Position numbers and translations under genes: made by a program. From the NCBI RefSeq assembly GCF_040054535.1, contig NC_090783.1, forward strand, positions 2,147,001-2,211,000: a DNA stretch of 64,000 nucleotides, in the 5' to 3' direction. Below, in pieces: positions 29,154 to 40,300 of this stretch; the first letter of the stretch is position 1; every line of letters starts with the position of its first letter. The notes under the pieces were generated by a model. It worked only from the letters and a program-made list of their open reading frames with translations, had not been told where the DNA came from and ran no database searches. This DNA is from Antennarius striatus (Eukaryota; Chordata; Actinopteri; Lophiiformes; Antennariidae).

Positions 29154-29254
29154 TTCTGAAGGATTAAAACTCACTTTTTTCTGTCAATCAAAATCCTGCA
29201 ATAACAAATAATCATCGGATTCTGATGAGCGGACAAAACTTTGCACATTTGCAC

Positions 29255-29323
<69 letters not shown>

Positions 29324-29484
29324 TGGGATAAGGCCTCTACAGACGGAGCTCTTAGAGGCTGATCTGCACTGCAGTACCTTAGCAACAAAACACTAGGGGA
29401 ATGGCAGCAGTTGCTAGGCAACAGAGCCGTGTTGCCTCCATGCAGCTTTTTGATGTCGTCCAGACCCAGATGTGGAGCGATGCT

Positions 29485-29520
<36 letters not shown>

Positions 29521-29730
29521 AAGTACGACATACAGACGTGCAATCGATAAAAGAGCGCCTGAATAATGTATCCCATCATGCATTTCACTGACGACATTTA
29601 GCTTTAAAGGAAAAATAGCTCATTTGCATACAGGCTGAAGTAGAGGAGGATGGGGAGGAGACAGACCGACCGCTGCCGAGACTTCCAAAAGCAGCCATGG
29701 TTGTGTTAAAGCCAAAAGAATTGTATGTCA

Positions 29731-29808
<78 letters not shown>

Positions 29809-29867
29809 CACACACTCCTTCTCACCTCTTCTCCAGTCACAGACACCACACTGCGGCTCTTCTTCAT
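23703..29867 (-). CDS. PDE4A: cAMP-specific phosphodiesterase 4, long form (PDE4A by synteny)
   Basis: PDE4 hydrolyses cAMP. Exons right to left: 29826-29867, 28891-29025, 28681-28808, 28413-28595, 28293-28332, 28056-28126, 27803-27965, 27534-27627, 27290-27447, 27047-27145, 26782-26946, 26391-26490, 26150-26304, 25858-25980, 25579-25761 and 23703-24608. They encode 914 residues in frame. The start [10 protein letters not shown] resembles the PDE4B1 long-form leader. UCR1 follows, with a PKA site in [14 protein letters not shown], then UCR2 ([16 protein letters not shown]). The catalytic domain has HNSLHAADV (His404), HDVDHPG (444-450), HCADLSNP (559-566) and the purine-binding Gln613 in KSQVGFIDY. 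After FQFELTLED the protein ends in about 210 mostly acidic residues. Its neighbours CDC37 and ICAM point to PDE4A, although several stretches look closer to PDE4B. Alternative short-form first exons were not found. Confidence 0.95.
23756..23960 (-). repeat. Coding minisatellite in the PDE4 acidic tail
   Basis: Units of about 21-27 nt (ctcctcttctttctcctccat on the plus strand) are tandemly repeated. On the gene strand they encode MEEKEEE-type units. The array continues as less regular GAA/GAG-rich sequence to about 24350. Confidence 0.9.
25070..25545. mobile_element. Degenerate hAT-like non-autonomous element in a PDE4 intron
   Basis: The left end has ggcccgggggccaaatgtgg and the right end has ggccctctgagg followed by gatgcggccctcggtgaaaa. 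These ends recall a common vertebrate and fish non-autonomous DNA element whose copies end in tggcccttggtgaaaatg. The interior is AT-rich. Terminal repeats are too decayed to delimit exactly. Confidence 0.45.
25763..25800. repeat. (CA)n microsatellite directly at a PDE4 splice acceptor
   Basis: The array abuts the acceptor of exon 25579-25761. On the gene strand the (TG)n tract replaces the usual polypyrimidine tract immediately before the AG. Confidence 0.9.
26339..26383. repeat. (GT)n microsatellite next to a PDE4 splice donor
   Basis: A pure GT array lies 8 bp beyond the end of exon 26391-26490, inside the intron just after the donor gtgagcgc. Confidence 0.9.
29055..29814. repeat. Four long CA/GT arrays in the first PDE4 intron
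   Basis: (CA)n occupies 29055-29150, (GT)n 29258-29322, (CA)n 29486-29519 and (CA)n 29733-29814. They fill much of the intron between coding exon 1 (29826-29867) and exon 2 (28891-29025). THTHTH and CVCVCV ORFs here are artefacts. Confidence 0.95.
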
Positions 29868-31516
29868 TCTTATTGGCTCGTTCTGGGCCCCAGGGCGGAG
29901 CGTTCCCGAACCCAGGCAGCAGAGCAGGTGGAGAGCCAGGACCGGAGAGGTCAAAGGTCACTGCAAGGTCAATCCGGGGTCAGGCCGGGTCACAACCGGC
30001 CCCCATTGGAGCTGACTCAGCCAGCCAACCTCGCAGCCACACCTCAGACTTCAGTCGGCTGGAACCGGGCGTCCAAGCTGTCGCCCGACGCTACGGGTGC
30101 ATTTACTCGCCCCACGGAGGCTCCCGGGTCGGGGGCGAGCCGGGTGACCTTTGCTTCGGTCTGTCGTCTGTTCACGGGACAAACAGTGGTGGGAATAAAA
30201 ATAAAATCCTCACTCCATTTTAATGAAAGCTACAAGTTTCTGTGACGGAAGAACGGCGGTTGCATTCGGTCCAGCTTTGGCCCGAGCGGCCAATGGGAGG
30301 CCCCGATCCGAGTTCATGATGTCACTGCCGAGGAGAATCTTTTCCCAGGATTTCTAAACTCCAACTTGGAGTACTGTTTGCATAACATTTCCCATTTGTA
30401 AACCTGATCCCACATGAATGAAGTTTTTCCGTCAATCGATAATCCAGATCCAGTCAGTTCTCGTCTCCCCCAGGTGTCAGATCTGTGTCACTGACGGCTC
30501 AGATCATCGTCTGATTGGTCAACCGGACCCAAATTCTGCATGAGGTTGGAAATACAAATAAAATATTCAAATCCAGTTTTCAAAATTCCAGGAGTAATCC
30601 ACTCTTGAATCTTCGTCCTCGGATCGCCTGAGAGAAACAGAAATAAAGAGTTAGAGCAAGGGAATAAAAAAAACTGTCCGCTACTGATGTCTTTTTGTGT
30701 GTGTGCGTGTGTGTGTGTGTGTGTTCTGATTCATCTTTCCTCCTTTTGGAACTCAGTGTCCTTTTCTTATTTAATTCATTCATTTGATGCGTCTTGGAGT
30801 GGATGATAAAAAAAACAAAACCCCAGAAAACAAAAACATCAGCATTCCTTCAGTAAAAAAAAAATCCACCAGCCTGTGGATGAATATTTCTTGGGAATAC
30901 AATAGATTTGTTTTCCACTATGCAAAGTGTGTGAATCAAGACAAGGATGATAAATCAAGGATTTAATGAGTCATATCCGACCAATCAAGAGGGCAAACCC
31001 CCCCCCCAAAACTAAATAGTTTGCCAGCCGTGGCATTGCAGGATCTGCAACTCCAGCGGGGGCTAATTCTGAGCAGATACCGCAACAGCAGCGCTCCGTG
31101 ATGTTATATAATTACTCCTGTCGGTCCAACATGACCTAATTCCGTCGGATAGGACGGATCCGGTTGTGTCTGAGCTCAAACAGGAGGAGAAATTTATTTT
31201 ATTTGACATGGGGGTCATCAGGAACACACCCACTCCATTAAAAATCACACACACACCCGAGTCTGGGGGGAGTTAAACTGGGTTGAATGGAGAAAACAAT
31301 ACATGCATAGTGACACAGTGACATATATTTAAATATATAAACAGATTTATACATCTAGAACCCCCTCCGGTCCGGATGGGGCTGCTTTTTTGGAAAAAAA
31401 AAAACCCCCAAATGCATCAAAACGCAGCGCATTTATCAGCAAACAGAAAAAGACGCACAAAGACTGGGCGCACATGAGGACAGCCCCGCCGTTACGCACG
31501 GCACGAGTACGCGTGT

Positions 31517-31518
<2 letters not shown>

Positions 31519-31588
<70 letters not shown>
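31519..31588. repeat. (CA)n microsatellite
   Basis: About 35 uninterrupted CA dinucleotides lie upstream of PDE4. Confidence 0.95.
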
Positions 31589-31590
<2 letters not shown>

Positions 31591-31831
31591 CACTCACAGT
31601 CATGCTGCAGCATGTAAGGATGCAAAAACACACTCACCTTGATTTGCCTCAAGATCAAACGGGCTGGGCCCCCCACCCCCCCTCCATCCATCCATGCGCG
31701 TCCTTCCTCCTTCTGTCTTCACTCCGTCTCTCCGCAGACGCGCGGTGTGTCACCACGTTACAAAAAATAAAAAAATAAAAACCTCCTGGCATCTCCATGA
31801 ATATCCACAGCTTCACCGGCCCTCCCTCCCT

Positions 31832-31835
<4 letters not shown>

Positions 31836-31884
<49 letters not shown>
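31836..31884. repeat. (TC)n polypyrimidine microsatellite
   Basis: About 24 TC dinucleotides lie inside a longer C/T-rich stretch that continues to about 32070. Polypurine-polypyrimidine tracts of this kind can adopt triplex structure. Confidence 0.95.
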
Positions 31885-31888
<4 letters not shown>

Positions 31889-33124
31889 CTCTCCCCCTGC
31901 CACAGTGGTCTCCCCACAGCCACCCCCACCTCCACCGCCACCACCTCCTCCTCATCCATCCTCCGCGGAGAAGCCCATCTCCCCTCCCCACGCAGACGCA
32001 ACGTTAATCCCACAGCCTGCGCTCCTCCTCCTCCTTCTCCTCCTCTTCCTCTCTCCATCGGTACCCCAGCATTTTTCTTTCTCCTCCTCTCATCAGCATC
32101 CGATGTTTCTCCTCGGTTTTGAGGAGTCGGGTGTCTCCATTACGCACTGATTTGGAACGCAAGAGACAAATAAAAAACAAAACAAAACACTCACAATAGG
32201 GAAGCTTCCTGTCCCCCCATCTCTCCTCCTGCGCCCCCGTGTCCTTACAGACACTCAAGGGCATGCAGCAGAAAAATAAATACACCTTCTATGTATTTTA
32301 TTTAACACACGTATTGATGCTGCAGAGCGGAGAGCGGAGATATTTGTGCTGAATTGGTTTATGATTTTATTCCAATGATGAAGAATCCACCAGATATTGA
32401 TCTTTTTTTTTAAATTTAATTTTAAATAAATTTTTTTTTGATTATTTATAATGTTTATTTTCTCAAGTTCCTTGATCAGAAAGCAGGAAATCTGTTTGTT
32501 TGTACTGATAAGAGGGAACACTGTCCCCCATCAGGAATGAAGATGTGATATGTAGTGGACACTCTGAGGTGTATTCAAGTGCAGCACTTGAGTAAATGTA
32601 CTCCATCACTGAATGTCAGACAAGTAGAGGCAGGAAATCCACACTAAGTGGACAATTTTTTGGACATTTCTGCCTTTAAAATCTGCTTTGGCTCAACTGG
32701 AGCAGCAGTGGTGCAAAAAAAAAAAAAAGCAACCAGTGATGATCAGGACTGACATTCTGAATCAGGACCTGACTGCTGGAATTATGACACAAATACAGAA
32801 ATAAACACAGCCAAGCAGTTGGTTTTTTTTTTTGCATGAGCTGTGGACCCTCCCCTCGGCTTTTACAGGCATTATCAAGATTTGATTTCTGCCCCCGGGG
32901 CCTGCGCTGATTGTTTCCTATTTACAAAAGTGACTGCACAAAGAAGATTTGCCTCAAAAAACCTGCACAGACCAGTAAATCACAGCCGCAGATTAATTAT
33001 AAAGGAGGGAAAGAGGCAGAAATTAATTATGGGAGTGGGGGAGGGATGGAGGGAGAGGGGGGGGAGTCAGGACAACACAAAATAAAGACACACAACCTCA
33101 TCAGGAAGTGATAAATAAAATGTA

Positions 33125-33336
33125 TTTATTGACTCCAGGTTTAGCAACTTGAGGTTTAATATCATAACTTTCAGCTTAATCAATAAATCAATCACAGTTT
33201 ACTAAACTAATCACTTTAAACACATTTGCTAATATAGAATATCAATTAAACCCTAATTTGACTTTATAAATCCTGATATTTATGCTACTAAAGTCTCATA
33301 AATCTGAGTAAAACTAAACTTCTTATCATCTGACAA

Positions 33337-33418
<82 letters not shown>

Positions 33419-33727
33419 CCTGTGAAGTCGGCTTTGCCCTTCCTGTTTCCTGTTCCGACACAACGAGGACGCGGCAACAGGAAACGCTTTACGTTTGAAG
33501 ACACAACATAACATTTAAATAGATTTCTGCAGTGTGTGTGTTCTACATAAATGTTCATCACAGCACACACACACCAGTTTGTTCAGGAGTCAACTGAAGC
33601 TTCATCGATAACACTTGATATTGATTCCAAATCCTCCTGTGGACTGATTTCCCATCAGTCAGTGACGTATGGATCACTTTACTTCATACAAGCTAAGCCG
33701 ATCAGAAACATCATCTTCCCAGATTCT
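33125..33727 (-). terminator. CDC37: CDC37 3'UTR with poly(A) signal
   Basis: On the gene strand AATAAA is at 33130-33125, about 600 bp after the CDC37 stop. A 76-bp (CA)n array (33340-33415) lies within the inferred UTR. Confidence 0.5.
33340..33415. repeat. (CA)n microsatellite in the CDC37 3'UTR
   Basis: This pure array of about 38 units lies between the CDC37 stop codon and the candidate poly(A) signal, so it would be transcribed as (GU)n. Confidence 0.9.
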
Positions 33728-35491
33728 TTACTCTTCTTCCTCATCCTCCTCTTCTTCCTCGCCCTCTTCTGACTCGGGGACCCACAGGCCGGAGTCGATG
33801 CACCTCCTCAGGTGGAACTTTCCTTCCTGCAGACAGAAAGGCAGCCACTGATGAGCCACTTCCTGTCGGCGGCGACGCATCACTTCCTTTTCCTCTCTTT
33901 AACGGAGCGAGGGGATGGTTTCACTCTCACCTCTGGCTCCAGTTTGCTCACGGCGTCCTGCAGCATCTCAACGTTCTTCTCATCAAAGCTCTTCTGCATT
34001 TCCTATCAACCGAAACATATTGATGAGACGAGGCGAGCGTATCGATCTGATCACCACCAGAAGGAAACTAGTGGGTTTTTTTAACCTTTGGTAGAGATTG
34101 GTAAACCTCCACTGGGTCCAACCCCCCCGGACCCAGCCTCCTCTGCCTCTCCTCTTCCTCCATCTCCTCCGCAGCGCTCTCTAGACGGATCTGAGCGCAG
34201 CTGCGGATTCGATCCTTCAGCAGTTCCAGCTCGTGGTCGAAGGCGTCTTGGTACGGCTTGTCTGCATTCTGAAGGAAACATCAGCATTAATAACACAACA
34301 CACACATGAACGCATCATCAGCGACCCAGGAGGGAAAGTTCTTGTGAACACAGACTTTGATTTTGGAGAAGAATTGCCTGAAGCAGCCTCTCGGGTCCAC
34401 ATGGAGCGTCCGAGCCAAGTCCAGGATGAACTGCATGACGATGGCCTGGTGGGCGACCTGCTCCATCAGCGCGTGTTTCTGCAGACGTACGCACGCCCGT
34501 CAGAACGACTTCCTCTAGATCACGCAAACACGCTTTTAACGCCACACCCACCTCATCCATCTCAAAGTCGATAGAGATGCTGACCAGACAGTTGGCTGTC
34601 TCCTCACACACCAGGTGTGGACTGTCGGACAGGTACTTCTGACTGTCATCCCAACGCCGCAGCAAACCTGGAGCACAAAAAAGAAAAAGCGTTCGCAGTA
34701 GCGGCGCGTTAAGTTCCACAAGTCGGGTTTCCAGGTGTGGAGAATGATAACACTAGAGCCTACCAAAGTGTTTGATCTGCTCTGAGTGCGTCTCCACAAA
34801 GGTCTCACGTTTCTCCACCTTCTCCGTCTCCTCCTGCGTTTCAGGCTCGACGTTGAAGACGCTCTAGAAAACAAGATAAGAAAATAAAATCGGGATGCTA
34901 ATGACGGGAATCACGTCATGAGACGGAGATTCTCACGGCACCTTGCTGAAACCTTCTCTGCTGATGGTATCCACATTCCACGGCAGCTTCTTCTCCTCTC
35001 GCCGGTGTTCCTCCATCATTTTTTCAAACGCCTTCTCGTCCTTCTTCAGTTTTGTCACCTCGGCCTGGACTTTCTCCAGCTCGGCTTCTCTCGCCTCATC
35101 CGCCTCCCCCTCTGTCTTCACTCCTTCCACGTACTCTAACCGACCCTGGGCTTCCTCCAGGAGCCTCTTGCATTCTGCCAAGCTGTTCTCCAGGTCCTCT
35201 CCTCTCTGCTGAAATTCAGCCATTCTCTCCAACCGGGCCTGTTGGACCAGAAAAGACAAATGTGTTTAAAGTTTAAAGTGATGGGAGGCGAGGAGGGAAT
35301 GGATGCTGCAGAGTGAATGGAGGCTACAACTTACTTTTCACTTAACAAGTCATGTGACTGCCAGGCATCAGCTAATCTCATTAGCAAGGGAATCAGACTC
35401 ATGGTGATATTTACACCCTTATCTCAGACATTCTCAAATTCACCAGTAAAATTGGATAGAAAAATAAGTAAATAATAAATAAAAAAATACA

Positions 35492-35568
<77 letters not shown>

Positions 35569-36052
35569 TTTTTTAAATATTTAGAGCTACAAAAAACGTG
35601 TCATAAAATATTTCAAAGTCTACTACAGTATTAGCTTTTAACCGCATCTTATTTGAAGGGGTAATAAAATACGACAGGAGGCAGATCTGAGTAAAGCGAC
35701 GTCAGCGTGGTGACGTCACAGTCCGACTGAGGCCAAGCTGCAATAACTTAAACCCTGTAGGTGTTCTTAAGTGTTTTACCAATAAAGTTTTTCTTGCTAC
35801 CTCCATTAGCGGCTCAGAATCTGCCGGGTCACCTGTCGTCCATGTCTGGCCCGGCTCCTCCGGTACTACGTCACCGCTACGGGTGGAACTACCGCAGACA
35901 CGACACTCCGCTAACCGCTACGCGCCGCCGCTGACCCGGTGTCTCATTCTGAACAGGCTCGGCGTGTCGACGTTCGGGTGCGTCACGTCTTCATCGTCGG
36001 ACACATAGATGTGGTCCCAGACGCTGTAGTCGATGCCCGCTCCGGTGCTCAT
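33728..36052 (-). CDS. CDC37: CDC37, Hsp90 co-chaperone for kinases
   Basis: CDC37 loads client protein kinases onto Hsp90 in the cytosol. Eight exons right to left: 35936-36052, 34942-35238, 34764-34863, 34552-34667, 34356-34478, 34086-34268, 33931-34002 and 33728-33826. They give 368 residues, against 378 in human. The N-terminal signature [20 protein letters not shown] is present, with the CK2-target serine at residue 18 in VSDDED. It is followed by a long coiled coil, [14 protein letters not shown], the Hsp90-binding segment ([22 protein letters not shown]) and the C-terminal [12 protein letters not shown]. The start gives five extra residues compared with the human MVDYSVWDH, and positions usually constant (SLFRWRHQ) read SLFRMRHR here. 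The tail is acidic ([10 protein letters not shown]). The gene neighbours PDE4A and an ICAM gene, as in human 19p13.2. Confidence 0.96.
35492..35574. repeat. (TA)n followed by poly(T) in CDC37 intron 1
   Basis: About 29 TA units (35492-35550) run straight into about 24 T residues. The stretch is AT-only, so assembly length is likely to be unreliable. Confidence 0.9.
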
Positions 36053-36230
36053 CTCCCGGCTCTCTCTGGACGCAGTTTTCCGGTTCGGGTTGTGGTTCGA
36101 ATCGGGTGAGACGCGACACCGACAAGACGACGGTAGACAGGGCGGAAGTAGATCGATTCTCAATCCGCTTAGCGAAGAGGCGCAGGCACGAGCGCTTCAA
36201 AACAAATGACGTCATCAAAAAGCGCGGGCA
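36053..36230 (-). promoter_or_regulatory. CDC37: CDC37 promoter with a full CRE
   Basis: The region just upstream of the CDC37 start is CpG-rich and TATA-less. A perfect CRE octamer TGACGTCA lies at 36207-36214, about 155 bp before the ATG. A second perfect octamer is in intron 1 at 35711-35718. The motifs are seen; cAMP/CREB responsiveness is inference. Confidence 0.45.
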
Positions 36231-38079
36231 TTGACGTTTATTTAATGATTTGTTTATGTTTCTATAACAACCAAATGACAAACCCGAACTATTATTTTCA
36301 AATTTAAAACAAAAGAATAGTGTAAATAATATATTTTCAAAACTTCTAATTCTGCAATGATCTTGAATTTTGTTGAAAGATTTCTGAATCGACCTGGTAT
36401 AGATTATAGATTAGATTATAGATTAGTTGAATTAGTTAATTTAGTAATAAATAACACTAAATTCAATTTTAAAATGCAACTCTTGGTTAGATCAAACATT
36501 TTTTCCATTTGTTGGGTCATATTGGGCCAATTTTTGTATCCGATTTCTTTGTCAGCAATCTAGAGTGGAATTAAAATCTTGTGTACATCTGTTGAGCTAT
36601 CTAAGAAATGCATTGTGCATATTAGATTTAAATTTTTATGTTTACTAGATTATGTTAGTTATTATATTTTAAAATGGAAGAAAATATACACACTGATATA
36701 GATCAATATCCCAAGAAAACAAATGAAAACCACATAAAAGTTTTTCAACTTGTACCAACAAAGACGTACATGACCAAAACATATTCAGTGTGATTTCACT
36801 ATAATATAGAATTTATTTCACACAGAATAGGCTGAACTATTTAGCCTGTATTGTGTAGTTTTCTTAGAAGTTAGTATAAAGAGAAAACATTATATATAAT
36901 TTTTTTTAACACCATGTCTGTATTTATCCTAAACACTTTGTGTCTGGTAAAATCTGTATAAATCAAATGTTGTTCAGCAAAGTGGTGTTTTGATACCATC
37001 ACTATAACATATAATCAAGGGCGTTGGAATGAGTTTTAAAATGGAGGGGGTGCACATATCAGAAACTTCACAGATCCGTAAAAAGTTCAAGTAGAAACAT
37101 GTCATAAATAAACTACACTGCAAAACATTACAAAATGCTATGTGATATTTTAATTTCTTTCTTCTTTCTTCAAAAGTTTCTTGAGAAAAGTGTTGTGCAC
37201 ACCGATATTTGAATAATGTATGTCTATGGTGTGGGAAAACCATCCAGGAAAAACACTTCTGCCTCTTCCTCTTGATTGTCGGAATTCTGACTTTTATTTT
37301 TATGTGCATGTTTGTATTCTCATACATTTGTTTTGTTAACATTTATGGTTTCATACGCTTGGATCAACAGGGGGTTCTTATTCATTTTTACTTAGAAACT
37401 ATAGTTTCTAAATTATCAATGGGAGACAATAGGGTGTATAAAATATTATTTATTTACATTCCCAATTTAGCACACAGATATATACACAAGTAACACTTTG
37501 CACACAGTAGACGTTACTAGAATGATGTATGATTAGCTTTCAGTAGTTGAACATCCTACTCTAAGGTTCAGTTAGTGAATTCTTAGTCATATAAACACAT
37601 TTCTAAATAAAACCAATTTGAATAGTAACTAACACACAACTGGGACATGACGCTCCAGGAAACAAAATGCAGCTCATTCAATTCTAAGGTGGACTTGATC
37701 GTATTTCACGGTGTCAGTGCTGCTCTCTGAGTACTTTCTGGTCCCTAACTTCATTCCTTTGCAGAACGTTCTGTCACTAATGATATAACAGTTTAAGAAA
37801 CACAAAGAGGAGAAATGATAAGAGTCCAACCTATGACCACACCAAAAAAAATAAAAAAAGGTCATTTTAACCAGAGGAACCTCGGTACCTCATTCATTCA
37901 CCTTCTTGAAGATAGCTATTTAATACGGGTCATGGGTTACATTGGAGCCTATCCCAGAGGTGGGGTACACCCTGGACGAGTCGCCAAGTCATCAGTTCTC
38001 ACAAGAACCAGAGTAGTGTCAGCATGTTAACTCTTATGTGATAATCCGATAAACAACATTTGATTCGTGGCTCCTGGTT
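36231..38079. other. AT-rich spacer between ICAM and CDC37
   Basis: No exon is supported. It contains small gattata-type repeats near 36400, a run of AT-rich ORF fragments, and a fish interspersed-repeat fragment at 37925-38010. Candidate leftward poly(A) signals for the ICAM gene are ATTAAA at about 37919-37924 and AATAAA at 37449-37454; I cannot choose between them. Confidence 0.45.
37925..38010. mobile_element. Fragment of a common fish interspersed repeat
   Basis: The sequence ggagcctatcccagaggtgg, then gggtacaccctggacgagtcgcca, is a signature I recognise from many fish genomes. It is the opposite-strand relative of the fragment at 9965-10035. It is truncated at both ends. Confidence 0.65.
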
Positions 38080-40300
38080 TTACTCGGCCGTGGGGACGCT
38101 ACGATGTCGCACTCGCGAGCGCAAATTCTTCCACGGGCTGAAGTCTCCTGTCCGGTAGCGCTTGTGGTAAATCCTGTACAGAATCACCCCCAAGGTGATG
38201 AAAATAGCAGCAACTACGATCACCGCAGCGATGATGTATACAGTGTAGCTGACTGCAGAGGGTCGGGGGGGGAGGAATGGGTGAAGAAAAAGAACAAGAG
38301 GAAAGTCTGCATTAAAAATAAGACTGGAGTAAATATGGACGGTTCTTTTTTTTGTACCAATAAAACCCCTGATGTTTGGATGCGACTATATTTAACACTC
38401 ACCTTGGACTTCCACGCTAAACTCCACAGAGAAGTTCCCCACTGAGTTGCTGACGAAGCAGGTGTAATGGCCTTTATGCGCAGGCTTTATAGCTGATATG
38501 ATAAACGTGCTGTGGTTGGAGGGGTCGAGCTCGTCCGAGGGGACGGTCCAGGAGTACGAGGGGTCGGGGTTCCCCACGGCCGAGCAGTTCAGCTGGAGTC
38601 GGTTTCCCTCGGGGATGATGATGGGATATGGTTTCGATGGAACCTCAAGCTGAGGCGCATCTGTGTGTTTAATGGAGTAAAACAAAACAAAAAAAATTAA
38701 ATGTAAAAGAGAAAACAAATACCTAATATTGTCCCTAATAGGCTGCCGTACTTCATTTATAGTTTTTTTTCTGAAGTTATCCTGGTTTTGTCTTGTTTCT
38801 ACTTCATTTTCTGTTGTATTCCAGATAAATATATTAAACATTTTGAAACAAAATATTTCTCCTGCCAGCATTCATTCATTTAAAGGAGCAGCTTTATGTA
38901 GATTGTGTCGCTGTATTACATCAACATTATTGAAAGCTGATTTTTTTTAATGTGTAAAAAACTATCACCAATAAATTTATTGTTGATACAAAAAAAAAAA
39001 GGATCAACTTTCATTTCTGCATCAGAATAATCCAACTGATTTGACTCACAGTGGACGGTGGCAGTGAAATTCTGAGAGATCACCACTGGGGGGCGCTGTG
39101 GTCCCTCAACTCCAAAATCGAGTTTAGCTTCACACCAGAACTGGCCTCCATCGTCCTCTGGACTGGGAGTGATGGGCAGGTCAAAGGTCTCCGTCACTGG
39201 TTTCTTACTGGTGTGATCCTCAGACCGCAGCTGACCCAGTGACCTTTGACCTCTGTAGAAGGTCACCGTCAGGTTTCCAACCGGAGCGACGTCCTGAACC
39301 GAACACTGCAGCGTGTACAGCTGACCCTCGAACAGAACCCCGCTGTGGTTTGACACGCTGAGGGACACGGCTTCTGGGGGCTCTGTGGAAAAATGAGATG
39401 AAGTTAGTTAAATAGATCAATAATCAATCATTCTGATTGGAAATAAAGATTCCCCTTACGGTAGACAGTTATTGGCAGGATGGTACAACACTGCTGGCCG
39501 TTCTTGATGTTGTTGTAATAGCAGGTGGTGAGCATGTCCCACTCAGTCATCCGGTCCACCGTCCAGGAGATGGTGGTTCCGTTCTTGGTGCTCACTCCCA
39601 GGGATTTCTCCAGATTAAACAGGCCGTTGAGACAATCCTGCTCACACACGGCGCAGGAGGCCGAGGTGGGGGCTCCGTGTCTCACCACCAGTCTGGAGGG
39701 GGTGAACACCGGCTTGTCTGGACAGTTCTCATCTGCAGAGCAGACATCAAAGCCGTCCAGTTAAAAAATATGGTCACATTTCACGATAGATAATATGATC
39801 AATGTTTACTCTTTTTTCCAAATGCTTCACCAATTACATTTATGTTGCCAGGCAACACAATACAGTACAGCTACATTATACAGCCGCATTATTGAGCACG
39901 AACACTTTTATTATAAGAGCAGCACTTTGTGTTGAACGTGAAACTTAAAAAAAAAATCTACATTGAGTTAACTGACCTGTTTTTGTTTGGTGTTTATTCT
40001 AACCAGCAGGTAACTAAACCAATACCACTAAAGAGGGGGGGGGGGCATCCACTTATTGTACTAGAAAATGTTTATTATCTATTATTATTCTATTATCTAT
40101 TACTGTTGTTTACTTATTATCTGTTGTTATTGTTTATCTGTTATCCATTATTTATTATCGATTATCTATTAGTATCCACCTGTCACGTGGAAGCAAATAA
40201 ATAAAAATGAACCCTTACCGCAATCCGCACCGGCCAGATGTGCGTGGAGATTTATCCACGACACGAGCAGAAGTGTGAAGAAATAAAACCTCATTTCCAT
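38080..40300 (-). CDS. ICAM-like adhesion receptor with three Ig domains
   Basis: This is a type I membrane glycoprotein of the intercellular adhesion molecule family; mammalian members bind leukocyte integrins. Five exons right to left: 40219-40300 (signal peptide, MRFYFFTLLLVSW), 39460-39732 (Ig 1), 39050-39382 (Ig 2), 38403-38660 (Ig 3) and 38080-38252 (membrane and tail). All introns are phase 1, as expected for Ig-domain exons. The product has 372 residues. Domain 1 has the paired-cysteine pattern of ICAM N-domains. Domain 2 has the ICAM hallmark of TLQC followed by APVGNLTVTFYRG. Domain 3 has LNCSAVGNPDPSYSW and GHYTCFVSN. The membrane helix spans about residues 319-342 and the basic tail is about 30 residues. 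The position beside CDC37 and PDE4A fits the mammalian ICAM cluster. I cannot say which mammalian ICAM it matches one to one. Confidence 0.88.

Larger units (their letters stand above)
29868..33124. other. PDE4 upstream region and spacer towards CDC37
   Basis: The first few hundred bases (to about 30250) and 31400-32150 are GC-richer and may hold promoters and untranslated exons of PDE4 long forms. Further contents are (CA)n at 31519-31588, (TC)n at 31836-31884, short CA tracts, and AT-rich filler at 32280-33100. No protein-coding exon is supported. Long ORFs here are repeat-driven. Confidence 0.5.

Noticed and set aside
29588-29700. Alternative PDE4 first exon beginning [13 protein letters not shown]
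   Set aside because: There is an open frame with an ATG, but only a weak donor (gtgaaa) and no resemblance to a known PDE4 short-form leader.
23703-29867. PDE4C as the identity of the phosphodiesterase
   Set aside because: The acidic tail and PLPLY recall PDE4C, but UCR and catalytic stretches are nearer PDE4A/B, and the locus with CDC37 and ICAM is that of PDE4A.
28864-30245. CVCVCV and THTHTH ORFs, and long ORFs through 29697-30245
   Set aside because: They are translations of CA/GT microsatellites and flanks. Only the short segments 28891-29025 and 29826-29867 are kept as PDE4 exons because of splice sites and PDE4B1-like sequence.
36357-37493. Short ORFs in the CDC37-ICAM spacer
   Set aside because: They are AT-rich, have no splice signals and no recognisable motifs, so they are probably chance.
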